38,436 nucleotides of DNA from a virus, in IMG/VR virus record IMGVR_UViG_3300034019_000437, positions 1 to 38,436 of that record. One strand, written 5' to 3'. Position 1 is the stretch's first letter; every line of letters starts with the position of its first letter. The position numbers and the translations under genes are program-made. Positions 32,023-38,436 of this stretch are shown here, one piece after another. The notes beneath the pieces are model-generated. The model was not told the DNA's origin. It saw nothing but the letters and a program-made list of their open reading frames with translations, and searched no databases.

Positions 32023-32218
32023 TTTAGTATGTTTCCGCCCGGTCGTAAGGAACGGGTGGATCATCAAATTTTCCATCTTTGAAAGTGAAAAAATACTTTT
32101 GATGGTAGTTTCTAAATACACAGCACAAACTTTCATAAGATATTTTTGTTTGGAAGATGATGCGGTAGAGTTTATAAATATGATGGTAATGAAAAATTCA
32201 CACGAAATACAAGAGTAA
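31964..32218 (+). CDS. Small protein, start uncertain, probably frameshifted
   Basis: The frame ending at 32218 encodes GWIIKFSIFESEKILLMVVSK and YFCLEDDAVEFINMMVMK, a clearly protein-like small beta-alpha domain. Its only upstream ATG in that frame (31964) lies in the previous gene with no ribosome site. A better start, ATG 32029, has AAGGGA nine bases before it (32014-32019) and begins MFPPGRKE, but that frame stops at 32082. Skipping one base near 32050-32054 would join them as MFPPGRKDGWIIKF. So the gene is broken, read by frameshifting, or carries a sequence error. Confidence 0.45.
   Translation: MQEKSYKNSKTSLSDQIRDNLVCFRPVVRNGWIIKFSIFESEKILLMVVSKYTAQTFIRYFCLEDDAVEFINMMVMKNSHEIQE
32173..32180 (+). 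promoter_or_regulatory. T4-type late promoter element TATAAATA
   Basis: Exact late core 41 bases upstream of the ATG at 32222, the first of three fibre-type genes. The distance suits a late transcript start ahead of its ribosome site. It lies within the 3' end of the preceding small gene. Confidence 0.55.
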
Positions 32219-32221
32219 AAT

Positions 32222-33376
32222 ATGACGATTACAATGTCAACGGACAATATTGTATTACCTGCCGGTAGTCTCGGGAACGATTTTACCACAACTAGGAATG
32301 TTCTTTATAATGGAGATTTTCGTGTAAATCAAAGGGCTGCGGCTTCATATACTTCCTCCTCCTTTATGAATTTAGATAGGTGGTCCACTGGATTTAATTA
32401 TGGAGGTGTATCAGTTTCTCAACAAACAACAGCAAACTTTCCTGGATATTTTTATAGAGCTACAGTGACGAGTGCAGCAGCGGTTACTTCAGGATCATTT
32501 TTTTGGCTTGCAACTCAACTGTTAGAAGGTGCTGATGTAGTATCACTAAATTTAGGAATAGCAGCAGGATATTCAAAAAAAGTTACTGTGAGTTTTTGGG
32601 CTAGAAGTTCTATTGCAGGGACTTATAGCGTAATGTTGGGAGCTAGAAATAGTGCAGGAACATGGTACTATTCTTTTCAGACATACTCAATAACAACTGC
32701 TAATAAATGGCAATATCAATACTTATCTTTTCAGGTAAGCTCGGCATATACTTGCCCTGCTCCACCAGTTGATAATAATTTTCAATTCGGTATTTGGTTT
32801 GTTGGTGGTATAGGTTCGACATATCAGGGTACCGTACAAAACACTTTTTCAACATCAGTTTTTGCAGGAACATCTTCTAATGTGAATTTGATAGGAACAA
32901 ATGGTGCTACATTCGATCTAGCTAAGGTACAAATAGAACCCGGTTCCTATCCAACACAATTTGAGTTTGTTCCATATGCCCTAGAATTGAAAAGATGTAT
33001 GCGGTACTATCAGAAAAGTTATGCATATGCAACCACTGTGGCTACTAGCACCTTCGATGGGGCGTATGGTTACACATGGACTCAGCAAAGAAGTCATTCC
33101 TATTCAACATTTTCATTTTGGTACACGATTCCATTTCAAACTAGAATGAGGGTTGCACCCACTGTAACTGTTTACGGTGCAAGTGGTGGAACAGCAGGAG
33201 TTTTTTCTATAGATAAGGGTTCGTATGTAAATGGTACTGCGACTTTTAATCAAATAAGTGACAGCAATTTTCAAATATATGGCCCAAATCCAGCAAGTTT
33301 AGGTAAAGCTGGTGTTGAACAATTTTATGGCGCTTATATACAATATCGTGCAGTATGCGATGCCGCTACAAATTAA
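32222..33376 (+). CDS. Tail-fibre-type protein, paralogue 1
   Basis: A 384-residue beta-rich protein. RNVLYNGDFRVNQRA opens a jelly-roll-like carbohydrate-binding segment that includes LDRWSTG, a SFWARSSIAGTYSV strand pair and the closing VQIEPGSYPTQFEFVPY. After this, LKRCMRYYQKSYAYA links to a C-terminal tip-like region of Ser/Gly/Tyr strands. The same order occurs in the genes at 33389 and 35296. This layout is known from phage tail fibres and other receptor-binding proteins. It likely binds surface glycan. A late promoter element lies just upstream. Confidence 0.78.
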   Translation: MTITMSTDNIVLPAGSLGNDFTTTRNVLYNGDFRVNQRAAASYTSSSFMNLDRWSTGFNYGGVSVSQQTTANFPGYFYRATVTSAAAVTSGSFFWLATQLLEGADVVSLNLGIAAGYSKKVTVSFWARSSIAGTYSVMLGARNSAGTWYYSFQTYSITTANKWQYQYLSFQVSSAYTCPAPPVDNNFQFGIWFVGGIGSTYQGTVQNTFSTSVFAGTSSNVNLIGTNGATFDLAKVQIEPGSYPTQFEFVPYALELKRCMRYYQKSYAYATTVATSTFDGAYGYTWTQQRSHSYSTFSFWYTIPFQTRMRVAPTVTVYGASGGTAGVFSIDKGSYVNGTATFNQISDSNFQIYGPNPASLGKAGVEQFYGAYIQYRAVCDAATN

Positions 33377-33388
33377 AGGAAAAAGTAT

Positions 33389-35284
33389 ATGGCAATTACT
33401 TTAACTGCAAACGGCGGTATAATTTTCGATGCAACAGGATCTTCTCAAACTTATCCATTAACGACTATTGGTGCGGATCCAAGCCCATACAGAAATAGAA
33501 TCTCTAATGGAAACATGGTTCTTTCTCAAAGAACTGTTGATAATACCACCACACACCCTAGCAGTACGACCGATAGTAGCGTTAAACATTTTGCTGCCGA
33601 CAGATTTAGATTTTATAGTTATTTTGCTTCCGCATCGAATGTAACCAGTTATAAAAGAGTATATGGTACTACATCTTCAACTCCGGAAGGTCACGATTCT
33701 TATATTCAAATACAAAATTTAACGAATACAGCAAGCGCATCCGGAGATTATTGTGGAATTCAAACCGGAATCGAACTTGGTGATTTTTATGATGGATATT
33801 TTGGTAGCCCATATGGAGTTCCTTTTGTTTTATCTTTCTGGGCTAGAACATCAGTTGCAGGCACATACTGTGTCTCATTTAGAAATGCGTCCAGTAATAA
33901 ATCATTTGTAACTCAGTACACATTAAGTCCATACACATGGACAAAAGTTTATATTCCTCTTCCACCCTGCGGTGATGGAACTTGGACTGGTACATTTTCA
34001 TTGAGAATCTTTTGGGCCTTGTCCTCAGGATCAACGTTTAGCGTCCCTTCAGGATCAGAATCTTTGTGGGTAGATGGAAACTATTTGATCAATCAATATC
34101 AAACAAATTTTATAAATCAGACTGCGGGGCATACATTTGATCTCACTGGTGTTTGTTTAGAAAGAGCGACAGCTTCAGCAATACCCATGTATGTAATGAG
34201 AAATACTAGCGTTCCAACAAATGGAACTACAGGTTTAACATTACTACAGAATGGGGATTTTGATGATACATCATTCACAGTATCTATAGGTTTCCCTATT
34301 AGAATGTTTGGGCAAACAACTAGTACATTATATGTTAGTACGAACGGAACTCTCGGTACAAATTCGGCAGGAAGTTGGGGTAGTGTTCCCACTGCATTAA
34401 ATCCTACTACACCCTCTGTGCCACATGTTGGGTTTTTTAAGGGTGACAAAAGATTATTGACCTTGTATGGCGGATCAAGAACGGTTACACAACCAGATGG
34501 GTCTAGTTTAACTGGATATGTGTTAAGATGGGAAGGATACAACTTTGGTGGTAGTAGTGCTAATAAAACTATTGTAGAGTTTACTTTCTATGGAACATCT
34601 GAAACTTATGAAGGATATAACTTTTTTGATGTTTTATATACAACAAACGCAAACGGAACAACATATCTTGAGTTAAATCCAGGTTACAATAATAATGGTG
34701 CTAACTATCCCTATGCTAGAGCAATCGTTACAAGCACCGTAGGATATAGATGTTATACGAAAGCTTTAACCGCAGTTCAAGGCACAATAGAGACTACTAG
34801 TCCTGGTATTTGGTGGAATACATCTTCTCAGTTATATAACTACGCATATACTGCAACAACAATACAGGATGATAAGCAATTTAAACTGGGTGTTTCATCG
34901 GGCACATCTAAAATGGACTCTGGTGTAGATCATTTAAGATGTTTAAGATATTTCGAGAAAACTGCTGATGAAAGTCTTGTGATTCCTGCAACAGGAAATT
35001 CTGCTGGTGGTAGTTTAGGAATCTATTATAGATTTAAAACTGCATGTTCAACAACAACATATATTCCTCTACAATTTACACCTAAGGTAGCAGCACCTAC
35101 TATTACATTATTTTCTAATAACGGCACTAGAGGTTATGTAACATTAGATAATGGGGGGCAAACTGTTGTAGGTTATACTTTCAATTCTTCTGAAAGTTCT
35201 TGTTTAACGCGAGTAGATTATAACACGGGGATATCCCACTATGGTTATTATGGTTGTGCTGCAATCGATGCTGATACTATCTAA
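33389..35284 (+). CDS. Tail-fibre-type protein, paralogue 2, with inserted domain
   Basis: A 631-residue relative of the proteins on either side. The common parts are RNRISNGNMVLSQRT, DRFRFYSY, SFWARTSVAGTYCV, FDLTGVCLERA and a late HLRCLRYFEKTADES. Between residues about 282 and 459, where the others pass straight to the CMRY segment, there is an extra domain starting LLQNGDFDDTSFTVSIGFP and including STLYVSTNGTLGTN. It resembles strand-rich adhesion domains with a YVSTNG turn. The Cys-poor, Thr/Ser/Gly-rich composition is typical of fibres. The insert may change receptor choice. An AAAGGAAAAAG site precedes the start. Confidence 0.78.
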   Translation: MAITLTANGGIIFDATGSSQTYPLTTIGADPSPYRNRISNGNMVLSQRTVDNTTTHPSSTTDSSVKHFAADRFRFYSYFASASNVTSYKRVYGTTSSTPEGHDSYIQIQNLTNTASASGDYCGIQTGIELGDFYDGYFGSPYGVPFVLSFWARTSVAGTYCVSFRNASSNKSFVTQYTLSPYTWTKVYIPLPPCGDGTWTGTFSLRIFWALSSGSTFSVPSGSESLWVDGNYLINQYQTNFINQTAGHTFDLTGVCLERATASAIPMYVMRNTSVPTNGTTGLTLLQNGDFDDTSFTVSIGFPIRMFGQTTSTLYVSTNGTLGTNSAGSWGSVPTALNPTTPSVPHVGFFKGDKRLLTLYGGSRTVTQPDGSSLTGYVLRWEGYNFGGSSANKTIVEFTFYGTSETYEGYNFFDVLYTTNANGTTYLELNPGYNNNGANYPYARAIVTSTVGYRCYTKALTAVQGTIETTSPGIWWNTSSQLYNYAYTATTIQDDKQFKLGVSSGTSKMDSGVDHLRCLRYFEKTADESLVIPATGNSAGGSLGIYYRFKTACSTTTYIPLQFTPKVAAPTITLFSNNGTRGYVTLDNGGQTVVGYTFNSSESSCLTRVDYNTGISHYGYYGCAAIDADTI

Positions 35285-35295
35285 GGAATAAAAAA

Positions 35296-36525
35296 ATGGC
35301 AATGGTTCTATCAGACAAGTATCTTGGGCACTACTCAGCGACCGATGCTGCGCTGAAAGAGGGTAGGACAGCAACGGGTGCTACTTTTTTTCCGCTGAGA
35401 AATAGAATAATTAACGGAGATTTCCGTATAAATCAGATAGCACCAGGTGTTACTGGAACTAATTTTACAACGAGATTCTTTACTATTGATCGTTGGTATA
35501 CAATAGGATCTGTTGCAAGTACATTCACAACTCAAATCGTCAGTGATGGACCTACTTCAACTACAGTGTATTATGGTGGTCGTAGGAATATCAATTTATA
35601 TCCAAGCAGTACCTTCGATAAATGTGTGGAATTAAAATGTACTGCTGCAAGAACATTAGGATCAACTGATGTTTATGCTTTTGGACAAAATATTGAGGGT
35701 AGACATATTGCAGATATGCAATTTGGTGAAAGCATCAATTTAAATTATATGATGCTTTCATTTTGGACTAAAGCTTCGAGAACTGGAACTTATACTGTAC
35801 GATTACAGAACAGTGCTCAGAATAGAACATTTCATCAAGTTTATACTGTGGCTACAGCTAACACATGGGAATACCAAGAAATATTAATTCCTGTTGATCA
35901 AACGGGCACTTGGTTGAATGACATTAACACCGGATTAAGATTAATATTTAATTTAGGTATAGGTACCACTTATAGAGGAACAACAGGGCTAGCCGCTTGG
36001 GCAGCAACATCAACTGTATTGGCCACCAATGCTACTTCAATTCAATTAGTTGACACTTTAAATTCAACTCTGAGATTGACGGGTATTCAACTAGAATTTA
36101 TAGGAACAGGGCAATTTCAATCTAATTTTTATGCTAGCCCATTTGAGGTGAGACCATTTCAGCAAGAATTGGATTTGTGTATGAGATATTTTCAAAAGAG
36201 TTGGGCATATGGTACTGCACCTGGAACACAATCGATTGTCGGTATGTTATTGCATACCGATTTGCAGTATACTACCGTTCAACAATATCTTAATTGGAAA
36301 TGGCCTACTCCTATGAGGGCAGCGCCTACTGTACAAAATTTTGGATATAATTCTCCGGGAAACGCAGGTTATGGAGCAATATGGAATCAAAATATCAGTT
36401 TTATAGGTGATTCTGCTGCGGCCACTTCTGGTGTCACTCGACATGGTGCAATGTTTTATCTAGCAGGAAATCCTACCCATGCTCTAGCTGGTTATCATTT
36501 TAAAGCTGATGCAGAGCCAACATAA
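35296..36525 (+). CDS. Tail-fibre-type protein, paralogue 3
   Basis: A 409-residue third copy of the fibre design: RNRIINGDFRINQIAPG, TIDRWYTIG, SFWTKASRTGTYTVRL, WEYQEILIPVDQTG, LTGIQLEFIGTGQFQ, then ELDLCMRYFQKSWAYG and a C-terminal tip. The NGDFRINQ and CMRYFQKS stretches are closest to paralogue 1. Its first 30 residues (MAMVLSDKYLGHYSATDAAL) differ from the others and may attach it to a different part of the tail. A small gene that follows resembles fibre-associated partners. Receptor binding is inferred from family features. Confidence 0.78.
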   Translation: MAMVLSDKYLGHYSATDAALKEGRTATGATFFPLRNRIINGDFRINQIAPGVTGTNFTTRFFTIDRWYTIGSVASTFTTQIVSDGPTSTTVYYGGRRNINLYPSSTFDKCVELKCTAARTLGSTDVYAFGQNIEGRHIADMQFGESINLNYMMLSFWTKASRTGTYTVRLQNSAQNRTFHQVYTVATANTWEYQEILIPVDQTGTWLNDINTGLRLIFNLGIGTTYRGTTGLAAWAATSTVLATNATSIQLVDTLNSTLRLTGIQLEFIGTGQFQSNFYASPFEVRPFQQELDLCMRYFQKSWAYGTAPGTQSIVGMLLHTDLQYTTVQQYLNWKWPTPMRAAPTVQNFGYNSPGNAGYGAIWNQNISFIGDSAAATSGVTRHGAMFYLAGNPTHALAGYHFKADAEPT

Positions 36526-36539
36526 TAAGAGAGGAAGAA

Positions 36540-36827
36540 ATGTACAAATTAGTTAGTAACCCATTTGGTGAACCAAATGTTGTATTACGTTTAGCTGACA
36601 TGGCTAATATTCCAATGGATGAGAATAATGGAGATTATCAGGTTTATTTGAAGTGGTTGGATGGCTATGAATATAATGGTGTTGAATATGTAAAGGTAAG
36701 TGAAGGTAATACTCCTGAACCTGCGGATCCATTACCACAACCAGAATCACCTCCGAATGATATTGAAACACTCCGACAATTAATAACCCTATTAGAACAA
36801 CAATCAAGCAACACTTCGGGTTCTTAA
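36540..36827 (+). CDS. Small fibre-associated protein candidate
   Basis: A 95-residue protein with GAGAGGAAG before the ATG. The first part (MYKLVSNPFGEPNVVLRLADMANIPMDENNGDYQVYLKWLDGY, given here in two joined pieces of a recognisable pattern) matches small proteins typically encoded right after fibre genes in T4-like phages. The end has a Pro-rich linker and a helix (DIETLRQLITLLEQQ). It may help fold or attach the fibres. The family match is by memory of pattern, and the role is inferred from gene order. Confidence 0.65.
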   Translation: MYKLVSNPFGEPNVVLRLADMANIPMDENNGDYQVYLKWLDGYEYNGVEYVKVSEGNTPEPADPLPQPESPPNDIETLRQLITLLEQQSSNTSGS

Positions 36828-36828
36828 A

Positions 36829-37386
36829 ATAACTATATCATATTGGAAAAGAGTAGAGTTATTAAACTTCGAGAAACATTCTAGGGATTTTTATTATTAT
36901 TATAATTTAAATCCCAAGAAGTTTAATGTAGAGAATACATTTTGGAAGGAGTTTAAGACCGAATATTATGAGGAGTATTTTTCTACTCATAGAGAATTTC
37001 ATGGTGAACTTCAAAAGTTTGGTGAGGTGAAGCAGATTACATTACTGACCATATACAATAGTCAATCAAATTTGCATACCGATCACACTACAGGATTAAA
37101 CAGTGGTGTGAATATCAGATTAAATCTTCCCATATTGAATTGTGAAGAGTCTTTGACTTGTTTTTATGATATACCCGAGGAGTACAGAGACAAGTATCAG
37201 ATGACACCCGGAGGTACAAAGTATTGGGACAGTAATTTGATTAAAAAGATTCAGCCAGTTTCTTCTTTTCAGTTGAGTGAACCTACCTTAATTCGAACAT
37301 CATTTCCGCATATTGTTTTTTGTTTAAAAGTACCTAGAATTGCCATGACTATTTCCTTTCAGGAGGATCCGGTGCTTGACAGTTAG
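36829..37386 (+). CDS. 2OG-Fe(II) oxygenase-like phage protein, start codon missing
   Basis: The frame is coding from just after the previous stop (36827) to 37386, giving about 185 residues that begin ITISYWKRVELLNF. A conventional tool might start at the GTG at 37027, but that would remove KHSRDFYYYYNLNPKKF and other natural-looking sequence. LHTDHTTGLN carries an H-x-D pair, INIRLNLPILNCEESLTCFYD is the conserved strand pattern of phage 2OG-oxygenase or cupin-like proteins, and FPHIVF supplies a later His. No ATG, GTG or TTG sits near the natural start. An ATA at 36829 is the likely position, perhaps a mutated ATG. Confidence 0.6.
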   Translation: MTISYWKRVELLNFEKHSRDFYYYYNLNPKKFNVENTFWKEFKTEYYEEYFSTHREFHGELQKFGEVKQITLLTIYNSQSNLHTDHTTGLNSGVNIRLNLPILNCEESLTCFYDIPEEYRDKYQMTPGGTKYWDSNLIKKIQPVSSFQLSEPTLIRTSFPHIVFCLKVPRIAMTISFQEDPVLDS

Positions 37387-37425
37387 ATGATTAGTGTGTA
37401 TGATATGATTTTTTAGGAGATGATT

Positions 37426-37605
37426 ATGAACCGATGGAATATTGACACGACGTTTCGAGTGATGCATGTAGTTGACATGAGCAAGCCACATCCTCAGCCA
37501 GATTATACATTGACCGTGATTGATTTTGAATCGATTGAGCGGAAATTAAGTTCAGGTATTTTTCCTGAGGCTTCAGAGGTACTGAGTAGGTTTACTGGGC
37601 GATAA
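37426..37605 (+). CDS. Small protein (59 residues)
   Basis: AGGAG at 37415-37419 gives a good spacing to the ATG at 37426. The ATG at 37420 is too close. The product MNRWNIDTTFRVMHVVDMSK continues with strands (YTLTVIDFESIERKL) and ends in SEVLSRFTGR. It has a mixed alpha/beta look and no known motif. It lies one base before the DexA gene, with which it probably shares a transcript. Its codons prefer AAG and GAG, unlike genes further left. Confidence 0.6.
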   Translation: MNRWNIDTTFRVMHVVDMSKPHPQPDYTLTVIDFESIERKLSSGIFPEASEVLSRFTGR

Positions 37606-37606
37606 T

Positions 37607-38188
37607 ATGTTTATGTTTGATGTTGAGACATTGGGCAAGCGATCCAATGCTGTGATATTATCTCTTGCTGTGACTCATTTTGATCCTGATGGTAAGCCTA
37701 GCCCAGAGGATTTAAGGCGAAATACTAAGTTTATCAAATTTGATGCAGAGGATCAGATTAAGCGATTAAAGCGATCCGTGACGCCATCATCGATTGACTG
37801 GTGGAAGAATCAGTGTGAGAATGTAAAGCATAAGTCGGTGTATCCCACGCCGATTGATGCTAAGTTTGAGGATGGGTATCATGAGTTAAGACAGTGGGCT
37901 GCACAGTATAAGGAGCCCAAGTCTTGGGTATGGGCTCGGGGTAATTTAGATCAATTGGTCATGGATGATATAGAGGAGGAGTTAGGATTAAATCCTGTAT
38001 TCCCCTTTTCCCGGTGGCGTGATGTACGAACAGCGATTGATTTTTTATATGGAACTGATACAGGGTATGTAAGAGTGGATTATCCGGGCTTTAGTAAAGA
38101 CCTTCACATTACGAAGCATGATCCTGTTGATGATTGTATTTTAGATGTAATGATGTTATTATATGGGGTGAAGAGTGGAGACGAGTGA
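37607..38188 (+). CDS. dexA: DexA-like 3'-5' exonuclease
   Basis: A 193-residue DEDD-type exonuclease related to T4 exonuclease A. FDVETLG supplies the first Asp-x-Glu. SSIDWWKNQ, WARGNLDQLVMDDI, RWRDVRTAIDFLY and KHDPVDDCILDVMMLLYGV line up in order with T4 DexA (which has STIEWWKNQ, RDIRTAIEAL and AHDSIHDCAKDILMM). The last segment carries the His and Asp of the active site. In T4, DexA degrades single-stranded DNA 3' to 5'. The start could be 37607 or the ATG two codons on. The gene prefers AAG over AAA for Lys, unlike most of the window. Confidence 0.88.
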   Translation: MFMFDVETLGKRSNAVILSLAVTHFDPDGKPSPEDLRRNTKFIKFDAEDQIKRLKRSVTPSSIDWWKNQCENVKHKSVYPTPIDAKFEDGYHELRQWAAQYKEPKSWVWARGNLDQLVMDDIEEELGLNPVFPFSRWRDVRTAIDFLYGTDTGYVRVDYPGFSKDLHITKHDPVDDCILDVMMLLYGVKSGDE

Positions 38189-38408
38189 TATTATACGAAT
38201 TGTGGAGTTAATTGAATCCACGAAGAGTGAAACCTTGAAGAGAATACTTACTGATTACCTTGCTGGTACTCTAGCTAGGAATAATATTATTCATCCTGAC
38301 AATTCTTGGAGTAGGGGATGTAAGGTATGTGGTATAGGTTCGGATGGTAAACCAATGGGTTATGTATGTTCAAGAACCGATTGCCCAACAAGGATTACTT
38401 GTTTGTGA
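38175..38408 (+). CDS. Small zinc-ribbon-like protein
   Basis: A 77-residue protein with a GTG start, overlapping the DexA end by 14 bases. The N-terminal half is a helix pair (IIRIVELIESTKSETLKRIL). The second half has CKVCGIG, then GYVCSRTDCPTRITC, with five Cys spaced as a probable zinc-binding knuckle. Proteins with the GYVC-x-x-x-x-CP pattern occur in many phages without known function. The remaining 28 bases of the window hold no further feature that I can support. Confidence 0.65.
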   Translation: METSDIIRIVELIESTKSETLKRILTDYLAGTLARNNIIHPDNSWSRGCKVCGIGSDGKPMGYVCSRTDCPTRITCL

Positions 38409-38436
38409 TAGGGTATATTTTAAGAGTTTTAGGTTC

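Noticed and set aside
1-38436. tRNA genes, CRISPR arrays, insertion sequences and attachment sites
   Set aside because: I looked for these on both strands and saw no cloverleaf, no regularly spaced repeat array, no transposase and no flanking repeats that would support one.

Overview
This window is a piece of a T4-like (tailed, myovirus-type) double-stranded DNA phage genome. All recognisable genes lie on the + strand, are AT-rich, and abut or overlap by a few bases. The left edge cuts into a UvsX recombinase, followed by a gp40-position protein and the gp41 DnaB-type helicase, as in T4. Further right are a gp61-type primase, ThyX, a class Ia ribonucleotide reductase pair with a small thioredoxin, a PstS phosphate-binding protein and a DexA-like exonuclease. 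PstS and the sugar genes suggest an aquatic phage. The spanin pair and the LPS-type sugar genes suggest a Gram-negative host. The host cannot be named from the sequence.

Layout: 1-2665 recombination and replication (uvsX, 41). 2692-5020 three accessory proteins, including a possible PD-(D/E)XK-like protein and a ligase-like nucleotidyltransferase. 5051-12998 a ten-gene sugar block: glycosyltransferase-like proteins, an NDP-sugar 4,6-dehydratase-like enzyme, a sugar C-methyltransferase, a KdsC-like HAD phosphatase, a PfkB kinase, a nucleotidyltransferase fused to an RpiB-like isomerase, and a GDPD-like protein. 13023-21300 large low-complexity or multidomain proteins that look like head-internal or virion proteins, plus two structural proteins. 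21300-22241 small conserved phage proteins. 22241-25189 a lysis region (i-spanin-like, lipoprotein, GH19 endolysin, several small membrane proteins). 25207-29957 primase and nucleotide metabolism. 29976-32218 PstS and small proteins. 32222-36827 three related fibre-type proteins and a small downstream partner. 36829-38408 a 2OG-oxygenase-like protein, DexA and small proteins, with visibly different codon choice.

The most interesting theme is a set of proteins that look addressed to the inside of the capsid. At least five unrelated proteins begin with a short leader of the form M-x-(x)-F/Y-K-D/N-F-I/L-x-E, closely resembling the capsid-targeting sequence of T4 internal proteins, which the prohead protease cuts after (L/I)-x-E. 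Behind these leaders sit enzyme-like domains: a ligase-type KxDG nucleotidyltransferase, and an NMNAT-like domain joined to a P-loop kinase. Two neighbouring proteins carry repeated EEVEQ-(L/I/V)-DE linkers, several of which would be prohead-protease sites. One of the released segments would be a 65-residue HicA-like (mRNA interferase fold) module. I infer that these could be polyproteins cut during head maturation and injected with the DNA. This is untested.

Other points of note: a small gene with an excellent ribosome binding site fully nested in another frame of the 902-residue gene; a helicase start at TTG; a frameshifted small gene near 32029; a coding region from 36829 that lacks a normal start codon; and TATAAATA-type late promoter elements before several virion-type genes.
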